From the NCBI GenBank assembly GCA_900549275.1, contig URNU01000035.1, positions 1 to 9,382 of the forward strand: a DNA stretch of 9,382 nucleotides, in the 5' to 3' direction. Below, piece by piece: positions 5,851 to 9,382 of this stretch. The notes below the pieces were generated by a model, which saw nothing but the letters and a program-made list of their open reading frames with translations, made no database searches and was not told where the DNA came from. This stretch comes from an uncultured Collinsella sp. GTDB taxonomy: Bacteria; Actinomycetota; Coriobacteriia; Coriobacteriales; Coriobacteriaceae. Position numbers and translations under genes: made by a program. How positions within the stretch are numbered: the stretch's first letter is position 1; every line of letters begins with the position of its first letter.

Positions 5851-5934
5851 AAAATCACCTTCGCTCCTGTAGGAAGCCTAAATACCCCATGCGAAATTGC
5901 TGGTCACACGGGAGGCTTTGTTGTCTTCCGATAA

Positions 5935-5948
5935 TGTTAACGTACTCT
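5935..5948. promoter_or_regulatory. GalR-type operator upstream of galR (autoregulatory)
   Basis: TGTTAACGTACTCT is the same motif in the opposite orientation to the galM site, with one outer base changed. On the minus strand a -10-like TATAGT (5954-5949) directly abuts it, so binding would overlap the galR transcription start. No good -35 was found. Its centre is 122 bases from that of the galM operator. Confidence 0.72.
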
Positions 5949-6056
5949 ACTATACCTATCAGCAGTTATGCAGCGCCCTCAACACCACCTGAATACCGTT
6001 CACGGCTCATTTTCGACCGATTGCAGGAAAGCGAAGAAGTCCGTGGTTCCAGGCTA

Positions 6057-6070
6057 TGAGTACGTTAACA
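6057..6070. promoter_or_regulatory. GalR-type operator upstream of galM
   Basis: TGAGTACGTTAACA, identical over 15 bases (6056-6070) to the mglB operator. It lies 79 bases before the galM start, in the galR-galM divergent region. I could not settle on a -35/-10 pair for galM; the site overlaps the region where they should be. Confidence 0.78.
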
Positions 6071-6096
6071 TAAGGCGTAAGCACACCGATACCATG

Positions 6097-6125
6097 ATGG
6101 CCTGCGCTCCGGGCGCACAGGCCAT
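6097..6125 (+). promoter_or_regulatory. Stem-loop in the galM leader
   Basis: The 8-bp arms ATGGCCTG (6097-6104) and CAGGCCAT (6118-6125) form a stem that can extend by three further G-C pairs past a two-base bulge. It lies between the operator and the galM ribosome binding site (GAAAGGA, 6138-6144). The placement resembles the mglB leader stems; the role is unknown. Confidence 0.5.
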
Positions 6126-6149
6126 GGCGTCGTATTCGAAAGGACGCTC

Positions 6150-7226
6150 ATGATTACCACAACTCCGTTCGGCACCGCCCCCAGCGGCTCGCCGGTTACG
6201 GTCTATAACCTTGTTTGCGCAGGTGCCCGCGTGCGCGTTATGGACTATGGCGCGACCATCCTTAGCATCGAGGTTCCCGATGCCTCAGGCGATGTTGCCG
6301 ACATCGCGCTCGGCTTCGATGCCCTCGATGGCTACTTCGACAATCCGGCGTGCTTCGGCGGAACCATTGGGCCTTCGGCCAACCGAACGGATAAAGGCCA
6401 AATCGAGATTGCCGGCACGGTCTATCAGATGGCATGCAACGATGGTCCCAACAAAGCCAATAATCTGCACACCGACCTTGAACATGGCCTTCATAAGCGC
6501 GTGTGGAACGCCACGGTCGACGAGATTACCAACACGGTGAGTTTTACATGCAAGTTGGTCGACGGCGAACTGGGCCTCCCGGGCAACCGCACCTTTACCG
6601 TTGCCTATGTCCTGCAGGCAGGGCCAACGGGTGCCGCAGAGCTCACCTGCACGCAAAGCTGCGTTACCGATGCCGACACCTTCGTCAACATGACCAACCA
6701 CACGTACTTCAACCTTGCGGGGCACGATGCCGGCACGGTTCTGGACCAGGTCGCGACTATCGATGCCGAGGCTTTCCTCCCCCAGCGCCAGGACAACGTC
6801 TCTTCTGGCGAGGTTCGCCCCGTGGCCGGTACGCCATTCGATTTCCGCGCACCCAAGGCGCTCGGCAGCGACATCGAGGCGAACGACGAGCAGCTCAAGA
6901 TTGCACGGGGCTTTGACCATTGTTTCTGCCTGGATAGCTTTACCCCCGACGCCGACCCGCGCCACGCACTGCGCTTGCAAGATCCAAACTCGCGCCGCAC
7001 GCTCGACATCTTCGTAACCGCACCGGGCGCGCATCTGTATACCGGCAACTGGCTCAGCGATATCGACGCCAAAGACGGCTGCAGTTACGGTCCTCGCGAC
7101 GGCGTCGCATTTGAGCCCGAGTTTTGGCCTGACAACAACCATCACACAGATTGGGCACATCCCGTCTGCACGCCTGACCACCCGTTTAGCTCGACAATCG
7201 TGTACCGATTCTCGACGATTTGTTAA
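6150..7226 (+). CDS. galM: Aldose 1-epimerase (galactose mutarotase)
   Basis: This 358-residue cytoplasmic enzyme interconverts beta- and alpha-galactose (and glucose), supplying the alpha anomer to GalK. Family landmarks appear in order: SANRTDKGQ with Arg79, NNLHT with His107, the catalytic acid His184 in NHTYFNLAG, GFDHCF with Asp256, and the catalytic base Glu322 in FEPEFWPDN. In this protein FEPEFWPDN replaces the more common LETQ-x-PDA-x-N form, a mild divergence. Length fits the family. The ATG at 6150 is preceded by GAAAGGA (6138-6144) with a 5-base spacer. It is the first gene of the galM-galK-galT cluster, and is followed by a 13-bp stem and an operator before galK, so it may be expressed at a level different from galK-galT. 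Confidence 0.93.
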   Translation: MITTTPFGTAPSGSPVTVYNLVCAGARVRVMDYGATILSIEVPDASGDVADIALGFDALDGYFDNPACFGGTIGPSANRTDKGQIEIAGTVYQMACNDGPNKANNLHTDLEHGLHKRVWNATVDEITNTVSFTCKLVDGELGLPGNRTFTVAYVLQAGPTGAAELTCTQSCVTDADTFVNMTNHTYFNLAGHDAGTVLDQVATIDAEAFLPQRQDNVSSGEVRPVAGTPFDFRAPKALGSDIEANDEQLKIARGFDHCFCLDSFTPDADPRHALRLQDPNSRRTLDIFVTAPGAHLYTGNWLSDIDAKDGCSYGPRDGVAFEPEFWPDNNHHTDWAHPVCTPDHPFSSTIVYRFSTIC

Positions 7227-7239
7227 CCCACCCTCGTCG

Positions 7240-7286
7240 AGGTGCGAGGGAGCAGCGTTATGACTCCCGTCTACTCCCTCGCACCT
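7240..7286 (+). terminator. Hairpin between galM and galK, possible partial terminator
   Basis: The perfect 13-bp arms AGGTGCGAGGGAG (7240-7252) and CTCCCTCGCACCT (7274-7286) enclose a 21-base loop. The downstream sequence TGATATGTTT is not a real T-tract, so full termination is doubtful. The stem ends six bases before the galK operator, matching the hairpin-then-operator order between mglB and mglA. Confidence 0.68.
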
Positions 7287-7291
7287 TGATA

Positions 7292-7305
7292 TGTTTACGT
7301 ACTCA
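7292..7305. promoter_or_regulatory. GalR-type operator upstream of galK
   Basis: TGTTTACGTACTCA, within a 16-mer (7291-7306) identical to the mglA-upstream copy (1721-1736). It lies 45 bases before the galK start. TTGATA (7286-7291) just before it could be a -35, but no matching -10 is visible 17 bases on, so an internal galK promoter is possible but unproven. Confidence 0.76.
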
Positions 7306-7350
7306 TAAGCAAAGCCCGGTAACTCGGGATAACCAAGAAAGGAAGACACC

Positions 7351-8556
7351 ATGACCGCCCCCGACGAAAAGACACTCGCCACGCTCACCAAGCTGTTTGA
7401 AGAGGAGTTTGGCCCCATCGGCGACCGCCAGGTGCTCTACGTGCACGCGCCCGGGCGTTCCGAGATCAGCGGCAATCACACCGATCACGAGGGCGGTCAC
7501 GTTATCGCCGGCTCGCTCGATGTCGCCGTCGACGGCATCGCCGTGGCAACCGACTCCAACAAGATTCGCATCGCCGACGAGGGCTATCCTACGTTTGAGA
7601 TCACGCTCGACACGCTGGATGTTCAGGAGTCCGAGAAGGGCACGTCCGCAAGCCTCGTCCGCGGCATGGCACACGAGATTGCAGCCCTTGGCGTTGAGCC
7701 CCACGGCTTCGACTTCGCCTTCACCTGCTCCGTCCCCTCGGGTGGCGGCCTTTCCAGCTCTGCCGCCGTCGAGGCCGCGTACGGTCGTGCCATGGAGACG
7801 CTCTGGGGCGCGCCCGCCATTGAGCCCGTCACGCTCGCTCAGATGAGCCAGCGCACCGAGAACAACTACTACGGCAAGCCCTGCGGTCTGATGGACCAGG
7901 CCGCCGTATGTCTGGGCGGCCTTGCCTACATGGACTTTGAGGACCAGGCTCAGCCTAAGACCCAGAAGCTCGAGCTCAACTTTGAGGACCACGGCTATGC
8001 GCTCGTGCTCGTTAAGGTCGGCGCCGACCACGTGGCCGCCACCGATGACTACGCCGCCGTTCCGCGCGAAATGCAAGACGTCGCCGCCGAGTTTGGCAAG
8101 GCACGCCTGTGCGAGGTAAACGTTGCCGATTTTGACGCCAAGCTCCCCGAGCTGCGCGCCAAGCTGGGCGACCGTGCCTGCCTGCGCGCCGTTCACTACT
8201 GGTACGAGAACGGCCTGGTCGATAAGCGCTGGGCGGCCCTGAACGCCGGCGACATTGACCAGTTCCTGGTCCTGACGCGCGAGTCCGGCGCCAGCTCTGC
8301 CATGTACCTGCAGAATGTTGTTGCCAAACTGGGTGCCGAGCAGCCTTCCATGTACGCGCTTGCTCTTGCCGAGCATGTGCTCGACGGCCGTGGCGCCGTT
8401 CGTATTCACGGCGGCGGCTTTGGCGGTACCATCCAGGCCTTCGTGCCGCTCGATCTGGTCGACACCTTCATCACCAAGATGAACAGCTGGCTGGGCGAGG
8501 GCTCTGCCCGTCACTACGCCATCTCTGACAAGGGGGCTTACGCGGCATGGCTGTAA
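7351..8556 (+). CDS. galK: Galactokinase
   Basis: This 401-residue GHMP-family kinase phosphorylates alpha-galactose with ATP to galactose 1-phosphate. Motif 1 is APGRSEISGNHTDHEGG (33-49) with Arg36 and Asp45, a variant of the usual GRVNLIGEHTDYNDG. The phosphate loop is PSGGGLSSSAA (129-139). The probable catalytic Asp182 is in CGLMDQ, and motif 3 is HGGGFGGT (353-360). Length is normal for galactokinase. The ATG at 7351 follows GAAAGGAAG. The gene overlaps the start of galT by 10 bases, so the two are translationally coupled. The E-I-S-G-N-H-T-D-H form of motif 1 resembles what I recall of galactokinases from gut Firmicutes and Actinobacteria; activity on other hexoses cannot be excluded from sequence alone. 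Confidence 0.94.
   Translation: MTAPDEKTLATLTKLFEEEFGPIGDRQVLYVHAPGRSEISGNHTDHEGGHVIAGSLDVAVDGIAVATDSNKIRIADEGYPTFEITLDTLDVQESEKGTSASLVRGMAHEIAALGVEPHGFDFAFTCSVPSGGGLSSSAAVEAAYGRAMETLWGAPAIEPVTLAQMSQRTENNYYGKPCGLMDQAAVCLGGLAYMDFEDQAQPKTQKLELNFEDHGYALVLVKVGADHVAATDDYAAVPREMQDVAAEFGKARLCEVNVADFDAKLPELRAKLGDRACLRAVHYWYENGLVDKRWAALNAGDIDQFLVLTRESGASSAMYLQNVVAKLGAEQPSMYALALAEHVLDGRGAVRIHGGGFGGTIQAFVPLDLVDTFITKMNSWLGEGSARHYAISDKGAYAAWL
8530..8536 (+). promoter_or_regulatory. Ribosome binding site inside galK that sets the galT start
   Basis: AAGGGGG within the galK coding sequence is 10 bases before the ATG at 8547 and 19 bases before the in-frame ATG at 8556. This favours the earlier start. Confidence 0.6.
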
Positions 8557-9382
8557 TGACTGACGTGCGCGAGGCCGCGCAGAACCTGATCGAGTACGCT
8601 ATTCACCGATCGATGATCGGCCAGGACGATCGCATCTGGGCATACAACACCATTTTGGAATGCATCGGCGCCACGGGTCCCGCACTTGACATGGCTTGGG
8701 CGCTCAAGACCGAGAAGATTTCGCTCTTGCACCCCGATACACTCCCCGACTTTGACCTGGAGGGCACGCTTGCCGCGCTTTCCGAGGCCGCCGTGGCCAA
8801 CGGTGCTGCCGAGGACACGGCGTCGGGCCGCGACCGCATCGCCATGCGCATCATGGGCGCGCTCATGCCGAGGCCTTCGGTTGTAAACGAGGAGTTCAAC
8901 GGACGTATAGGCGTCAACGAGCCCCGCGCCGCGACCGACTGGTTCTACGGCCTGTGCTGCGACGCCGGCTACGTGCGCCGCGCCGCTATCGCGCGCAACA
9001 TCAAATGGCGCACCCCCACCAACTGGGGCGACCTGGAGATCACCATCAACCTGTCCAAGCCTGAGAAGGACCCGCGCGATATCGCCGCGGCCGGTGTGGC
9101 CAAGAACACGGGCGAGAAGTATCCCGCCTGCCAGCTCTGTATCGAAAACGAGGGCTATCCAGGACGCTCCGCAACAGCCGACGGCGGCGCCCACCCCGCC
9201 CGTCAGAACCTGCGCGTTATCCCCATTCAGCTCGACGGCGAGCGCTGGGGCTTCCAGTACAGCCCGTACGCATACTTTAACGAGCACTGCATTGCTATGA
9301 GCTCCGAGCATCGCCCGATGCACGTCGACCGCAAGGGGCTGACCTGCCTGCTCGATTTTGTGGACCTGTTCCCGCACTACTT
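8547..9382 (+). CDS. galT: UTP/UDP-glucose-hexose-1-phosphate uridylyltransferase, class II GalT (cut by window end)
   Basis: The first 278 complete codons of a GalT that transfers UMP between UDP-glucose and galactose 1-phosphate, the third Leloir step. Recognisable features of the Gram-positive class II family are the YPACQLCIENEGYPGR segment (about 195-210) and FNEHCIAMSSEHRPM (about 244-258), which contains the conserved NEHC and a following His. Full class II proteins are about 490-510 residues, so roughly 40 percent is missing to the right. The start at 8547 (MAVMTDVREAA) overlaps the galK end by 10 bases and has AAGGGGG ten bases upstream; an alternative ATG at 8556 overlaps the galK stop as TAATG. 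No frameshift was seen within the visible part. The galE epimerase that this step depends on for UDP-glucose recycling is not in the window. Confidence 0.93.
   Translation, partial: MAVMTDVREAAQNLIEYAIHRSMIGQDDRIWAYNTILECIGATGPALDMAWALKTEKISLLHPDTLPDFDLEGTLAALSEAAVANGAAEDTASGRDRIAMRIMGALMPRPSVVNEEFNGRIGVNEPRAATDWFYGLCCDAGYVRRAAIARNIKWRTPTNWGDLEITINLSKPEKDPRDIAAAGVAKNTGEKYPACQLCIENEGYPGRSATADGGAHPARQNLRVIPIQLDGERWGFQYSPYAYFNEHCIAMSSEHRPMHVDRKGLTCLLDFVDLFPHY

Noticed and set aside
7303..8514. Open frame of about 403 codons antisense to galK
   Set aside because: galK has all its GHMP motifs, and the antisense translation has no recognisable domain or credible start.
1..9382. CRISPR arrays, tRNA/rRNA genes, insertion sequences, attachment sites
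   Set aside because: No regular direct-repeat array, no cloverleaf-like sequence, no transposase or integrase reading frame and no flanking duplications were seen. The repeats present are explained by operators and hairpins.

Overview
The window looks like a chromosomal sugar-utilisation locus from a GC-rich anaerobic actinobacterium, most likely a gut Coriobacteriia such as Collinsella. This is inferred from three things: high GC with strong third-position bias, a twin-arginine lipoprotein signal on the sugar-binding protein, and a class II (Gram-positive type) GalT beside a two-domain flavodiiron protein. No marker gene fixes the genus.

Layout: the left part (1-3117, minus strand) is an Mgl-type galactose/glucose ABC importer read right to left as mglB, mglA and the start of a probable mglC that runs off the left edge. 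A 411-base gap (3118-3528) holds the mglB leader hairpins, a plausible mglB promoter with an operator, and the strong terminator of the next gene. Then come a stand-alone flavodiiron protein gene (3529-4689, minus) with its own extended -10 promoter, and a LacI/GalR-family regulator (4819-5850, minus). The regulator diverges from the Leloir genes galM, galK and galT (6150 to the right edge, plus; galT is cut by the window end). No galE, RNA gene, mobile element or CRISPR array was seen.

How it works together: MglBAC would bring in galactose and/or glucose. GalM interconverts the anomers, GalK phosphorylates alpha-galactose, and GalT exchanges it with UDP-glucose. Five near-identical LacI-type operators (core TGAGTACGTTAACA or TGAGTACGTAAACA) lie upstream of mglB, mglA, galR, galM and galK, so the linked regulator probably controls transport and catabolism as one regulon and also itself. 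The two internal sites (before mglA and galK) share an identical 16-mer, and each lies just after a strong hairpin that separates the first gene from the rest of its operon.

The most notable observation is that MglB is circularly permuted. The segment that forms the first 80 or so residues of mature E. coli MglB (strand with the D-N-F sugar-binding motif) is at the C-terminus here, and the protein starts at the strand carrying the binding Asn (VVFYNRQP). The sugar contacts are kept, with one Asn-to-Gln change. A rearranged topology of this kind was, as I recall, described for Treponema pallidum MglB-2 (Tp0684). I do not know of it being described for an actinobacterial mgl-gal locus.
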